Shown: positions 47,378-56,199 of the stretch, one piece after another
Layout: each line of letters starts with the position of its first letter
How positions within the stretch are numbered: position 1 is the stretch's first letter
Source: Parvibium lacunae
GTDB lineage: Bacteria > Pseudomonadota > Gammaproteobacteria > Burkholderiales > Burkholderiaceae_D
DNA: 64,000 nucleotides
NCBI RefSeq assembly: GCF_003335215.1
Contig: NZ_QPGB01000002.1
Location: forward strand, 372,001 to 436,000
Direction: 5' to 3'
Notes under the pieces: generated by a model
Database searches by the model: none
Seen by the model: the letters and a program-made list of their open reading frames with translations, nothing else
What the model was told of the DNA's origin: nothing
Translations under genes and position numbers: made by a program

Positions 47378-49754
47378 AATGGGTAAAGCGGGAAGAATTG
47401 GAGTCACGGTTGTTTAGGATACTATATCCCGGAATGTTACGACGTAAGATTTCACTCGGATTGCTGCCAAGGGCTCCAAAACCACTCAATTCCAGCTGTA
47501 AAAAGAAAGAGGTGGTTGAGGTATTCGCGGCACTGGCGAAACGCTGGCCGACGGCGCGAATGATCCAGCATCCCCCGTTATATTCAACCCCAAGCACATT
47601 TTCGACAGATTGACGATCAAGCAAAGAATAATTCACCCGGCCAACTGCATACAGACTCTCGGTTAAGGGCCACTGTCCGGCAATATCGACCTGTCGCAGT
47701 TCGGCCTCGCGATAGCGGTAGGTCGCCGCAATACTTTTTCCCCGCGCTGGAATATATCGAATACTGGTGTTATAGCGACGGGCGCTGTTATCTTGAGCAT
47801 TTAACTGCAATCCGCTGTCTAAATAAGTGGTTCGGCTTAATTGGCCATAACCCGCGAAAAGTAGGTCAGATTTGCGCTCATTACTCGGTGACCCCCCGGG
47901 CAGGGTTACCACCGGTGATTGAAAATTGAAACGTTGCGCAATCGCCAACCGCAAACGCTCTTGCCCGGTACTATCCGTAATGAAACGGGTCGTCAATGCG
48001 GTGGTGAGTTGATCCGCATCGGCGACCCGATCTTGACCAGAAAATGCATTTTCAGCGAAGATCTGCGCAAAATTAATATCCGCCAATGCGCTGTCAAAGT
48101 TCGGTAAATTACTCTGATTACGGTAAGGCGCACGCAAATAAAATAAGCGGGGTTCGAGTGTTTGGCTGACTCGATTACCAAATAATGAGGTTGAACGCTC
48201 AAATATCAGGCCACTATCCAAGCTATAAATTGGTACCTCGCGCTGCGCATTGCTTTGCGCAAGATTAAGGCCCGAATTGGCATCAAGGGCATAATAAGTG
48301 GTATGGAGGCTGACTTTCGGCACCACAAACCCATAAGAGCGGGTTAACGGATAACTGAGGGACGGAATTGCCAGGTAGCGCTCACCCGTCTGTAACGTAG
48401 AGTGAGAAAAGCGGGTCGCTTCAACGGTTAAACCGGCATCCAAACCAAACCAGTCAACCCATCGCTGCTGACTGCCAACTTGAGGCAGCCGCGCATACGG
48501 TGGCGTAATCGGGGTCGAGGCATTTTGGAGCGTTTGAAAATTCGACAGCCGCAAGTAGGAAGTCCCGGTCGGATGCAAATAGCTTAAGCCAAGATCACGG
48601 GGCAAGAAACTCTGCGAACTCGCCGCCAAGGTGCGCGAGAAATCGGTGAAATAGGTGTCATCGGATACTTGATTGAAATTGCCTGTCAGCGTCAAGCGGG
48701 GCGCTAATAATTCCGCATGCTGCCAGCTGTAGCTGTAACGCGCTCGCCCCTGTTCTTGATCCTTGGGCAAGTACTCAGCACGTAACTGCCCCATGCGATT
48801 CTGCTCACCCAGATAGCGGAAATCTGCGCCCAATTGCTCACCGCGCCGGGTGTAATAGCGGGGTAATAGGGTAAGGTCACGATTCGGGGCGAGATTGATA
48901 TAAAACGGCGTGGTGAGTTGAAAACCACTCCGTGAAGAACTGGAAAAATAAGGGGCTAAGAAACCCGTGCGACGCTGCTCGCCCAAACCGAAACGGTAGC
49001 GCGGCAAATACAAAATCGGCACATCTTTGAAATAGAGCGTCCCTTCTTTGCCGCTGGCCTGCTGCTCAGCGGCATCTAAGGTCAACTCCTCGGCACGCAC
49101 ATACCAGTCACGCTTATTGGCTGGGCAAGTGGAATACTCGGCCTGCTTCAGCTGCGTTTGCTCTTGGTTCAAAAAAGTGAGGCTGCGCGCTTGGCCACGC
49201 CCGTTATTGGCCGGCAACACAAATTCAGGGCGCTGTAACTCACCTTGGCGGGTATCCAGTTTGAGGCTGAGCTGATCCCCTGTAAAAAAATTGCCATCCC
49301 GATAGAGGCGCACTTCGCGCTCTGCGTACAGCGTATCTGTAAACGTGTTGTAACGGATTTCGGCGGCTTTTAAGACGGTTCCCGGCATCCGCATTTCAGC
49401 CTGGCCCACCGCCTGCAACTCTTGGGTTGGGGAACCGGTAATCTGCTCGGCCATCAAGAAACGGGTTGTCTCCTCAGCAGATAGCGGTGGCAATAGGGTC
49501 GTGGATAATTTCAACGATACCGAACCCACAGGTTCTGCTTGCCAAGACGCTGGGGGACTTTCGCAAGCCGTATTGTCACCCTGCGACGCCGGGGTATCCG
49601 TGATCGCGTTGCGCAACTGCGTCGGCGAGGCCGCCATGACCACGGGCACGATCATGATTCCCGCGCCCCCCGAAGACAACGTCAATCCACCCAACAGGGT
49701 CAGTTGACGCAGCATTGAACTTGGCAACAGGGAGAAAAGCGCACGTATTCGCAT
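47370..49754 (-). CDS. lptD: LPS assembly protein LptD
   Basis: Outer-membrane translocon that places lipopolysaccharide in the outer leaflet with LptE. About 794 residues: signal peptide (about 1-42), OstA-like periplasmic jellyroll (about 110-240, RYNTFTDTLYAEREVRLYRD), then a 26-strand barrel to the C-terminus. Only three Cys remain after the signal peptide, one in NTACESPP, one in STCPANKR and a single one in NGGCWII, where the E. coli protein has two adjacent. surA is coupled downstream. It is divergent from amgK. Confidence 0.95.
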   Translation of the reverse strand: MRIRALFSLLPSSMLRQLTLLGGLTLSSGGAGIMIVPVVMAASPTQLRNAITDTPASQGDNTACESPPASWQAEPVGSVSLKLSTTLLPPLSAEETTRFLMAEQITGSPTQELQAVGQAEMRMPGTVLKAAEIRYNTFTDTLYAEREVRLYRDGNFFTGDQLSLKLDTRQGELQRPEFVLPANNGRGQARSLTFLNQEQTQLKQAEYSTCPANKRDWYVRAEELTLDAAEQQASGKEGTLYFKDVPILYLPRYRFGLGEQRRTGFLAPYFSSSSRSGFQLTTPFYINLAPNRDLTLLPRYYTRRGEQLGADFRYLGEQNRMGQLRAEYLPKDQEQGRARYSYSWQHAELLAPRLTLTGNFNQVSDDTYFTDFSRTLAASSQSFLPRDLGLSYLHPTGTSYLRLSNFQTLQNASTPITPPYARLPQVGSQQRWVDWFGLDAGLTVEATRFSHSTLQTGERYLAIPSLSYPLTRSYGFVVPKVSLHTTYYALDANSGLNLAQSNAQREVPIYSLDSGLIFERSTSLFGNRVSQTLEPRLFYLRAPYRNQSNLPNFDSALADINFAQIFAENAFSGQDRVADADQLTTALTTRFITDSTGQERLRLAIAQRFNFQSPVVTLPGGSPSNERKSDLLFAGYGQLSRTTYLDSGLQLNAQDNSARRYNTSIRYIPARGKSIAATYRYREAELRQVDIAGQWPLTESLYAVGRVNYSLLDRQSVENVLGVEYNGGCWIIRAVGQRFASAANTSTTSFFLQLELSGFGALGSNPSEILRRNIPGYSILNNRDSNSSRFTHYE

Positions 49755-49868
49755 GCAAAGAGTCAATCAGTACAATCCTGCGCCACCCCCTGAGAGATCG
49801 GCCACAGAAATCGTATTGAGAATATAAAGCGGCTATTATATGGGCATTCAATCGCTGCTGATTCCATC

Positions 49869-50993
49869 ATGAAGTCAATTCTCGCTCCTAACGCCGCGCC
49901 TGCTCAAAACACGCGCACTGAAACCGCCCCTGTCAGCCCTCAAACCAATCCAAACGAGTTACCCGCCATTGATCAAACGGCAAGGTTGCAACTGGTGAGA
50001 GACTGGATCAACACGCTCAGCCCGACTTATCAACTCCTTCCAGACAGCCTCACGCCCGCTTCCGCCGATGCCAGTTTTCGCCGTTACTTTCGGGTGCAGA
50101 GTCAGGCCACACCGAGCAGTTATATTGTGATGGATGCACCGCCCTCGCACGAAGATAGCCGACCCTTTATTCATGTTCGAGATTGCTTTGCCGCAACCGG
50201 TGTCTGCGTCCCTGAGATTTATGCGCAAGATCTCCACCAGGGGCTTTTGTTATTGAGCGATTTTGGTCAGACCACCTACCTGCAGGCCTTGCAATCACAG
50301 CCGGTTGAGGTTGCCCATCCCTATTACATGGCGGCAATCGATTCCCTGATTACGCTTCAGCAACACAGCCAAGTGGACCAGCTACCGAGCTATAACCGTG
50401 AGTTACTGTTGCGAGAAATGCGTCTCTTTCCGACCTGGTTTCTGAGCCAACATCACCGCTATGCACTCAGCGAACCAGAACAAAACGCCTTGGAAACCAT
50501 TTTTGAAACGCTCGTCGCACAAACACTCGGACAGACCCAACGCTATGTGCATCGAGACTACCACTCACGTAATTTGATGGTTCGTAGCAATGAAACTGCG
50601 CCAGGCATACTTGATTTTCAAGATGCAGTCTACGGCCCCCTAACCTATGATCTGGTTTCCTTGCTGCGTGATGCCTACATCGCTTGGCCCGAGGAACAGG
50701 TCATTGATTGGGTCATCCGTTACTGGGAACAAGCCAAACGCGTCGGGTTGGCGGTTCCGCTCGATCCCAGTCAGTTTTACCAAGATTTTGAATGGATGGG
50801 CTTGCAGCGGCACTTAAAGGTCTTAGGGATTTTTGCCCGCCTTTACCACCGCGATGGCAAAGCGGGCTACCTGAATGATTTACCCGTGGTCTTGCGCTAC
50901 GTGCGCAAAGTGGCTGAGCGCTACAGCGCTTTCTTTCCGCTGCTAAAAATCTTGGATCATCTGGAAAATGTCCAAGTCAGCTATACCTTTTAA
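49869..50993 (+). CDS. amgK: N-acetylmuramate/N-acetylglucosamine 1-kinase AmgK-type
   Basis: Phosphorylates MurNAc at C1 in the anhydro-MurNAc peptidoglycan-recycling route found in Pseudomonas and betaproteobacteria. The 374-residue aminoglycoside-phosphotransferase-fold protein has a 40-residue variable lead, ADASFRRYFRV, a catalytic loop YVHRDYHSRNLMV and metal-binding GILDFQDAVYGPLTYDL. The next gene, murU, begins 4 bp after its stop. The family assignment rests on fold motifs plus this partner; the reaction itself is inferred. Confidence 0.93.
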   Translation: MKSILAPNAAPAQNTRTETAPVSPQTNPNELPAIDQTARLQLVRDWINTLSPTYQLLPDSLTPASADASFRRYFRVQSQATPSSYIVMDAPPSHEDSRPFIHVRDCFAATGVCVPEIYAQDLHQGLLLLSDFGQTTYLQALQSQPVEVAHPYYMAAIDSLITLQQHSQVDQLPSYNRELLLREMRLFPTWFLSQHHRYALSEPEQNALETIFETLVAQTLGQTQRYVHRDYHSRNLMVRSNETAPGILDFQDAVYGPLTYDLVSLLRDAYIAWPEEQVIDWVIRYWEQAKRVGLAVPLDPSQFYQDFEWMGLQRHLKVLGIFARLYHRDGKAGYLNDLPVVLRYVRKVAERYSAFFPLLKILDHLENVQVSYTF

Positions 50994-50997
50994 GACC

Positions 50998-51726
50998 ATG
51001 CTGCCAGCCATGATCTTAGCGGCAGGGCGCGGAGAACGGATGCGCCCCTTGACCGACCACAGCCCCAAACCCTTACTGGTCGCGGGAGGGAAACGCCTGA
51101 TCGAGTGGCAAATTGAGCGATTGCATGCTGCCGGAATTCGCGAGATTGTGATCAACCATGCGTGGCTGGGCGCGCAAATTCCAGCAGCACTGGGGCAAGG
51201 CGAACGCTACGGCGTTGCGCTTCAATATTCCCCAGAAAATCCCGCCCTCGAAACCGCAGGCGGTATCGCTAAAGCTTTTTCGCTGATCGCCCACGATTAT
51301 TTGTTGGTGACCAACGGCGATATTTACTGTGATTATCCTTATGCACAACTGATTCAGCGCCTGCCCGCGCTCGAGCATAGCCGTTTATTAGCCTGGCTGG
51401 TCTTGGTAGACAACCCGCCCCATCATCCGCGTGGTGATTTTGGCTTGAATGAAGCGCAGATTACCCTACCAGAGCGTGAACAAGCACACCCAACCAACCC
51501 CACATACACGTTCAGTGGCATTGGCTTATATCACCGCAAGCTATTCGATTCACTGGCTATCGACACACCCGCACCCTTGGCGCCGCTGTTACACATGGCC
51601 ATCAAAACCAATCAGCTCGGCGGCGAGTATTACCAAGGGGTGTGGCACGACATTGGTACACCGGCGCGCCTCGCCGCACTCGATGCCCAATTGACTGGAC
51701 AGCCTGACATTACCTTGCCGAATTGA
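50998..51726 (+). CDS. murU: N-acetylmuramate alpha-1-phosphate uridylyltransferase MurU
   Basis: Forms UDP-MurNAc from MurNAc 1-phosphate, completing the AmgK-MurU recycling shunt that bypasses the fosfomycin target MurA. The 242-residue nucleotidyltransferase has AMILAAGRGERMRPLTDHSP, KPLLVAGGKRLIEW and NGDIYCDY with the metal Asp, ending HDIGTPARLAAL. The ATG at 50998 puts the signature at the N-terminus; an ATG at 50968 inside amgK would add ten residues. Confidence 0.93.
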   Translation: MLPAMILAAGRGERMRPLTDHSPKPLLVAGGKRLIEWQIERLHAAGIREIVINHAWLGAQIPAALGQGERYGVALQYSPENPALETAGGIAKAFSLIAHDYLLVTNGDIYCDYPYAQLIQRLPALEHSRLLAWLVLVDNPPHHPRGDFGLNEAQITLPEREQAHPTNPTYTFSGIGLYHRKLFDSLAIDTPAPLAPLLHMAIKTNQLGGEYYQGVWHDIGTPARLAALDAQLTGQPDITLPN

Positions 51727-51751
51727 TGAAAGAAACCCAGGAGAAGGTCAC

Positions 51752-53137
51752 ATGCCGATGAATCCGACCCCACCGATTACCCGCTATGCCGAGCGCCGCG
51801 AACGCTTACGTCAACTGATGCTGGCGCAAACGCAAGGCAAGCCTGCGGTTGCCATCATCTTTACCGCCCCGGAGGTCATGCGTAACCGCGATGCGGATTA
51901 TCCTTATCGTCACGATAGTTATTTTTACTATTTGAGTGGCTTTACTGAACCTCAAGCCTGTTTGGTGATTCGAACCCATGCGCCGGATGGTCAGCAACAC
52001 CATTTGTTTTGCCGCGCTAAAAACGAAGAACGGGAAATCTGGGATGGGTATCGGTTTGGCCCTGATCAAGCCCAGCAGTCTTTTGGTCTTGACCAGGCGC
52101 ACACCATTGAAACCCTGGATCAGCAACTGCCTGGCTGGCTGGCGAACCAGCAAGCCGTGTTTTATGCCTTGGGCAGTGATATCGATCTGGATCAACGGGT
52201 GCAAGGTTGGCTTGATCAAGTCCGTCAGCAGAGCCGCGCTGGCGTCTCCGCCCCGCATACCCTATTTGATGTCAGAACGCTGCTGGATGAAATGCGGCTG
52301 TTCAAGGATGCCGATGAAATCGCCTTGATGCAACGTGCGGCCGATATTTCAGTGGCAGCACATCGGCGCGCAATGGAACTCACCCGTCCCGGTTTATTTG
52401 AGTATCAAATTGAAGCAAGCTTGCTCCATACCTTTCGTTACCATGGCGCCAGTGCCCCTGCCTATGGCTCTATTGTTGCCAGTGGGGCCCATGCCTGTGT
52501 TTTGCATTACCGCAATAATGATGCCTGCCTGCAAGCGGGGGATCTGCTGCTGATTGATGCGGGCTGTGAGTTTGGTAGCTATGCGGCAGACATTACTCGG
52601 ACTTTCCCGATCAACGGTCGCTTTAGCCCCGCCCAGCGTGAGCTCTACGAGATCGTACTGGCCGCACAGAGTGCAGCCATCGCCGCAACCTACCCAGGCC
52701 AACCCTTTAATGCGCCGCACGATGCCGCCCTGGAAGTGTTAATCAGCGGTCTGCTTAGCCTAGGATTATTGCAGGGCACGGTGCCGGAGATTCTTGCAAA
52801 CGGGGCTTACCGTCAGTTTTATATGCACCGCACCAGCCATTGGCTCGGCATGGATGTGCATGACTGTGGCGAGTATCGCGCGGCAGCGACCGATGACCAG
52901 AGTGAGCGCCCTTGGCGCGCTCTCGCGCCTGGCATGGTGCTGACGATTGAACCCGGGCTCTATGTCCGTCCGCACCCGAATGTTCCCGAGCGTTACTGGA
53001 ATATCGGCATTCGGATTGAAGATGATGTGTTGGTAACCGCCACAGGGTGCGATGTAATGACTGCCGCCGCGCCAAAAACAGTGGCCGACATTGAAAGCCT
53101 GATGCAGGCAGCGTCCACGGCTGCGGCACTCCCCTGA
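51752..53137 (+). CDS. pepP: Xaa-Pro aminopeptidase
   Basis: Removes N-terminal residues before proline. The 461-residue M24B protein has an N-terminal creatinase-like domain (about 10-150, RHDSYFYYLSGFTEP) and the pita-bread domain with metal ligands in DAGCEFGSYAADITRTFP (two Asp), SHWLGMDVHD (His), TIEPGLYVRP (Glu) and IGIRIEDDVLVT (Glu). AGGAGA precedes the ATG. ubiH begins inside its stop codon. Confidence 0.96.
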   Translation: MPMNPTPPITRYAERRERLRQLMLAQTQGKPAVAIIFTAPEVMRNRDADYPYRHDSYFYYLSGFTEPQACLVIRTHAPDGQQHHLFCRAKNEEREIWDGYRFGPDQAQQSFGLDQAHTIETLDQQLPGWLANQQAVFYALGSDIDLDQRVQGWLDQVRQQSRAGVSAPHTLFDVRTLLDEMRLFKDADEIALMQRAADISVAAHRRAMELTRPGLFEYQIEASLLHTFRYHGASAPAYGSIVASGAHACVLHYRNNDACLQAGDLLLIDAGCEFGSYAADITRTFPINGRFSPAQRELYEIVLAAQSAAIAATYPGQPFNAPHDAALEVLISGLLSLGLLQGTVPEILANGAYRQFYMHRTSHWLGMDVHDCGEYRAAATDDQSERPWRALAPGMVLTIEPGLYVRPHPNVPERYWNIGIRIEDDVLVTATGCDVMTAAAPKTVADIESLMQAASTAAALP

Positions 53138-54534
53138 TGGCGACCACCATACCCCCGCTCGATGGCGAACACCTAACCGCCCCCCTCTCGACGCCTGAGG
53201 TGGATATCGCGATCATCGGGGCAGGCCCTGTCGGCAGTACCCTCGCGTTACTGCTACAAGCCTTACTACCAGAGACCTGCCGGCTCGCGCTGATTGATGC
53301 GCAAGCCCCGTCGCAACGCCAGCAAGACCCTCGGACACTGGCCTTGGCTGAAGGCAGTCGCTTGATTTTGCAACAGATCAATGCCTGGCCTCATGACAAA
53401 GTGATGCCGATTCGGCAGATACACATTTCACGCGCAGGGCGGCCGGGCCGCACACATCTCAGTGCGAACGAGATGGGCGTCCCGGCACTGGGGTATGTGG
53501 TGGGGTACGGGGCTTTGCTTGAAGGCCTGCTGCGCGTGTTGCCACCGCCTCAAACTTGGGCGGAAATCAACGCTACAGCAAGCCCCTTAAGTGGTGGGCT
53601 GTATCATCTACGGCCTTATCAGTGTCGCGTCGTCAACGAAGGCGGTGCGGACCAACCCCTTACCCTTCATCTACAAATACCAGGGAGCGAAGCGCCGGGC
53701 CATACGTTACGAACCCAATGCCTGATTCAGGCTGAAGGGGGAGTGTTCAGCCCCAACACACCCGCATCCTCAGCCTCGCGCCTGCCGCGCATCAGCACCG
53801 CTGCCCTCTCGGCTTGTTTGAGCAAGCTGACGAGGGGCGCAGAAATAGCCGATGCCCCCAGACAACGCGCCTCCAATCAGCATGCCGTGCTGGCAGAGGT
53901 GGTCGCCCCAGATCTCGGTCGTGATGATAGTCGGCGTTGGCAAGCCTATGAGCGCTTCACCGCAGAGGGGCCCCTGGCGTTATTGCCAAAGCGGGCTGAC
54001 ACTGGCGACACGATGGCGCACTACAGCTTGGTGTGGTGTTGCCTGCCGGCGCGAGCCACGCAGCTCAAAAATATGGATACCGCTGCATTTAACCAAGCGT
54101 TAACCACCGCATTTGGGTCACGCTTAGGCCGGCTGACACTGAGCAGTACACGACATACCTATCCTCTCGGGGTCAGTTATTACCCACAAATCCAACAAGG
54201 GCGGCAAATCCGGATCGGTAACGCCGCACAGACGCTACACCCGGTCGCCGGTCAAGGGCTGAACTTAGGGTTACGCGATGCACTGGAATTGGCGCAAGCG
54301 TTACGCCAAGGATGGTCAAGCGAACCAGTCGCCCTCTGCGCTGCGCTACAACAGCTTGCCCAGCAACGCCGGGTTGATCGCCAGCTCACGCTTGGCTTGA
54401 CTACCCTCATGAGTGAACTGTTTACGCTGCCAGGACTGGCTCAGCTTGGCAGCCATGGGCTGCTGTTGTTAGATCAATGGTCAGTGCTACGCCGCCCCTT
54501 CGCCGCACACATGATGTATGGACAGCGGCAATAA
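53137..54534 (+). CDS. ubiH: FAD-dependent ubiquinone-biosynthesis hydroxylase, UbiH family
   Basis: Flavin monooxygenase of ubiquinone ring hydroxylation. The 465-residue protein has the dinucleotide motif DIAIIGAGPVGSTLALLL, DPRTLALAEGSRLILQQI, and the FAD-ribityl motif RIGNAAQTLHPVAGQGLNLG near residue 360, where homologues have GNAAHTLHPVAGQG; the Gln for His change in AQTLHP is mild. It is longer than usual (about 400), with extra sequence around 170-260. The pairing with pepP is the standard pepP-ubiH order. UbiH versus UbiF cannot be fully separated by eye. Confidence 0.9.
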   Translation: MATTIPPLDGEHLTAPLSTPEVDIAIIGAGPVGSTLALLLQALLPETCRLALIDAQAPSQRQQDPRTLALAEGSRLILQQINAWPHDKVMPIRQIHISRAGRPGRTHLSANEMGVPALGYVVGYGALLEGLLRVLPPPQTWAEINATASPLSGGLYHLRPYQCRVVNEGGADQPLTLHLQIPGSEAPGHTLRTQCLIQAEGGVFSPNTPASSASRLPRISTAALSACLSKLTRGAEIADAPRQRASNQHAVLAEVVAPDLGRDDSRRWQAYERFTAEGPLALLPKRADTGDTMAHYSLVWCCLPARATQLKNMDTAAFNQALTTAFGSRLGRLTLSSTRHTYPLGVSYYPQIQQGRQIRIGNAAQTLHPVAGQGLNLGLRDALELAQALRQGWSSEPVALCAALQQLAQQRRVDRQLTLGLTTLMSELFTLPGLAQLGSHGLLLLDQWSVLRRPFAAHMMYGQRQ

Positions 54535-54639
54535 AAAAACCATCTGCTAGTCTAAAACCAAGGCATCGAAAAACGCCATTGGGTACCGAGGTTTATGCTT
54601 AGAGGATAAAATAGCGGCCTGTATTACGTCTGCCTATTT

Positions 54640-55686
54640 ATGTCTACGGCTTTTGCCCCCACCTCGCACAAGGATGTGAGCTGCCCACTGCAAGTCGGGT
54701 CAGTCCAGATTCCAAACCGTTTATTTGTCGCCCCGATGGCCGGGGTGACGGATCGGCCATTCCGCCAACTCTGCAAAGAGCTCGGCGCAGGCTATGCCGT
54801 TTCTGAAATGGCGGCGAGTAATCCGCGTTTATGGGCGAGCGAAAAAACGGCCCGCCGCCTAAACCATGAGGGAGAGGTCGACCCTATCGCCGTGCAGATT
54901 GCCGGGAGCGATCCCGAGATGCTGGCAGAAGCCGCTCAATTTAACGTTGATAAGGGTGCACAGATCATTGATATCAATATGGGCTGCCCGGCTAAAAAAG
55001 TCTGCCGTGTGGCCGCAGGCTCAGCCTTACTGCGCGATGAGACGTTGGTTAAGCAAATCCTCGAAGCCGTGGTCAGTGCTGTTCCCAACACACCCGTCAC
55101 CCTTAAATTCCGCACTGGTTGGGATCGCGAGCATAAAAATGCCTTGAATATCGCACGCCTGGCAGAGCAGTGTGGGATTCAAATGCTGACATTACATGGC
55201 CGTACCCGCGCCGATCTTTATACGGGATCCGCAGAATACGAGACGATTGCAGCGGTGAAGGCCGCCGTCAAGATTCCGGTCGTCGCGAATGGTGATATCA
55301 CCAGCCCTGAAAAAGCGCAGGCTGTATTGGCGGCCACTCAAGCCGATGCCATCATGATTGGGCGTGCCGCCCAAGGCCGGCCCTGGATTTTTCGCGAAAT
55401 CGCCTACTACTTACGCTATGGCGAGACATGCCCAGCCCCCACGATTGAAGAAGCGCGTAGCGTGCTGCTGGCCCATCTCAAGGCGCATTATCAATTTTAT
55501 GGCGAGGTGCTGGGCGTACGGACCGCCCGCAAGCATATAATCTGGTACACCCAGCACTTGGTCGGTGGTCAGGCTTTTATTGATCAAATGAACAGGCTGG
55601 ACACCACAGAAGAACAGGAAGCCGCCATTGATGCTTTTTTTGCAGACCAAGCTGCGGTGCGGACACGGCTGGCCTACTGTGAGTGA
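54640..55686 (+). CDS. dusB: tRNA-dihydrouridine synthase DusB
   Basis: FMN enzyme that reduces uridine in the tRNA D-loop. The 348-residue protein has VAPMAGVTDRPFRQLCKELG, the catalytic Cys segment INMGCPAKKVCRVAAGSAL, FRTGWDREHKNALNI, MLTLHGRTRADLYTGSAEY and MIGRAAQGRPWIF. It precedes fis, as in many proteobacteria, but here 194 bp separate the two and the spacer carries inverted repeats and a promoter-like hexamer. Confidence 0.97.
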   Translation: MSTAFAPTSHKDVSCPLQVGSVQIPNRLFVAPMAGVTDRPFRQLCKELGAGYAVSEMAASNPRLWASEKTARRLNHEGEVDPIAVQIAGSDPEMLAEAAQFNVDKGAQIIDINMGCPAKKVCRVAAGSALLRDETLVKQILEAVVSAVPNTPVTLKFRTGWDREHKNALNIARLAEQCGIQMLTLHGRTRADLYTGSAEYETIAAVKAAVKIPVVANGDITSPEKAQAVLAATQADAIMIGRAAQGRPWIFREIAYYLRYGETCPAPTIEEARSVLLAHLKAHYQFYGEVLGVRTARKHIIWYTQHLVGGQAFIDQMNRLDTTEEQEAAIDAFFADQAAVRTRLAYCE

Positions 55687-55689
55687 AGC

Positions 55690-55752
55690 CCGATACAGTC
55701 GCTGATGAAACCGCGTTATCGGCTGTATCGGCAAGGTGTTATCAAGATAACA
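55690..55752 (+). repeat. Inverted repeats in the dusB-fis spacer
   Basis: Two palindromic elements lie directly after dusB: CCGATACAG (55690-55698) with CTGTATCGG (55723-55731), and the compact TGTTATC-AA-GATAACA (55737-55752). Neither is followed by a T-run, so they look more like operators or a structured 3' end than terminators. Their owner is unknown. Confidence 0.6.
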
Positions 55753-55833
55753 ATAAGGTGGATCAATCCGCCAGAGGCATGACAATAGGAAAAAGTCGGG
55801 TGAAAATGAGCAATTTATTGCTTATTTTTTGGC

Positions 55834-55850
55834 TATACTAGCGCCTGCAC
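55834..55850 (+). promoter_or_regulatory. Likely fis promoter -10 with GC-rich discriminator
   Basis: TATACT at 55834-55839 is followed by AGCGCCTGC. A GC-rich discriminator just after the -10 is typical of stringently controlled genes, and fis is one in E. coli. No good -35 is seen 16-18 bp upstream. Confidence 0.45.
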
Positions 55851-55880
55851 TACGGGCATACATATTTATTGGGTGAAGAT

Positions 55881-56114
55881 ATGAGTACAAACAATATTGC
55901 AACAAGCATTACCGAAGCATTGGAACAATATTTTCGTGATCTGGGTGGTGAAAAACCCCATAACGTTTACGACATGATGGTTGATGCAATGGAAAAACCG
56001 CTGCTGGAATTTATTATGGCGCGCACTCGCCACAATCAATCACAGGCCAGTATCATCCTGGGCATCAACCGCAACACGCTGCGCAAAAAATTGCAGCATC
56101 ATGGCATGCTATAA
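55881..56114 (+). CDS. fis: Fis-family DNA-binding protein
   Basis: A 77-residue nucleoid protein. The C-terminal helix-turn-helix TRHNQSQASIILGINRNTLRKKL is the Fis signature; the N-terminus (TEALEQYFRDLGGEKPHNVY) forms the dimer part. It is shorter than the E. coli protein (98), as usual for betaproteobacteria. The ATG at 55881 matches homologues; an earlier start at 55869 is possible. A strong terminator follows. Confidence 0.93.
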   Translation: MSTNNIATSITEALEQYFRDLGGEKPHNVYDMMVDAMEKPLLEFIMARTRHNQSQASIILGINRNTLRKKLQHHGML

Positions 56115-56134
56115 CTGACCCAATGTTACAGAGA

Positions 56135-56166
56135 GACGTGTTAGGGGAACCTGACACGTCTTTTTT
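56135..56166 (+). terminator. Rho-independent terminator of fis
   Basis: An 11-bp stem (56135-56145 with 56150-56160) closes a GGAA tetraloop and is followed by six T. One pair is a T-G wobble. It separates fis from purH, which needs its own promoter in the next 35 bp or reads through. Confidence 0.92.
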
Positions 56167-56199
56167 ATTGTCTTTCTTTTTTGTTTTTTGGATAGTCTA

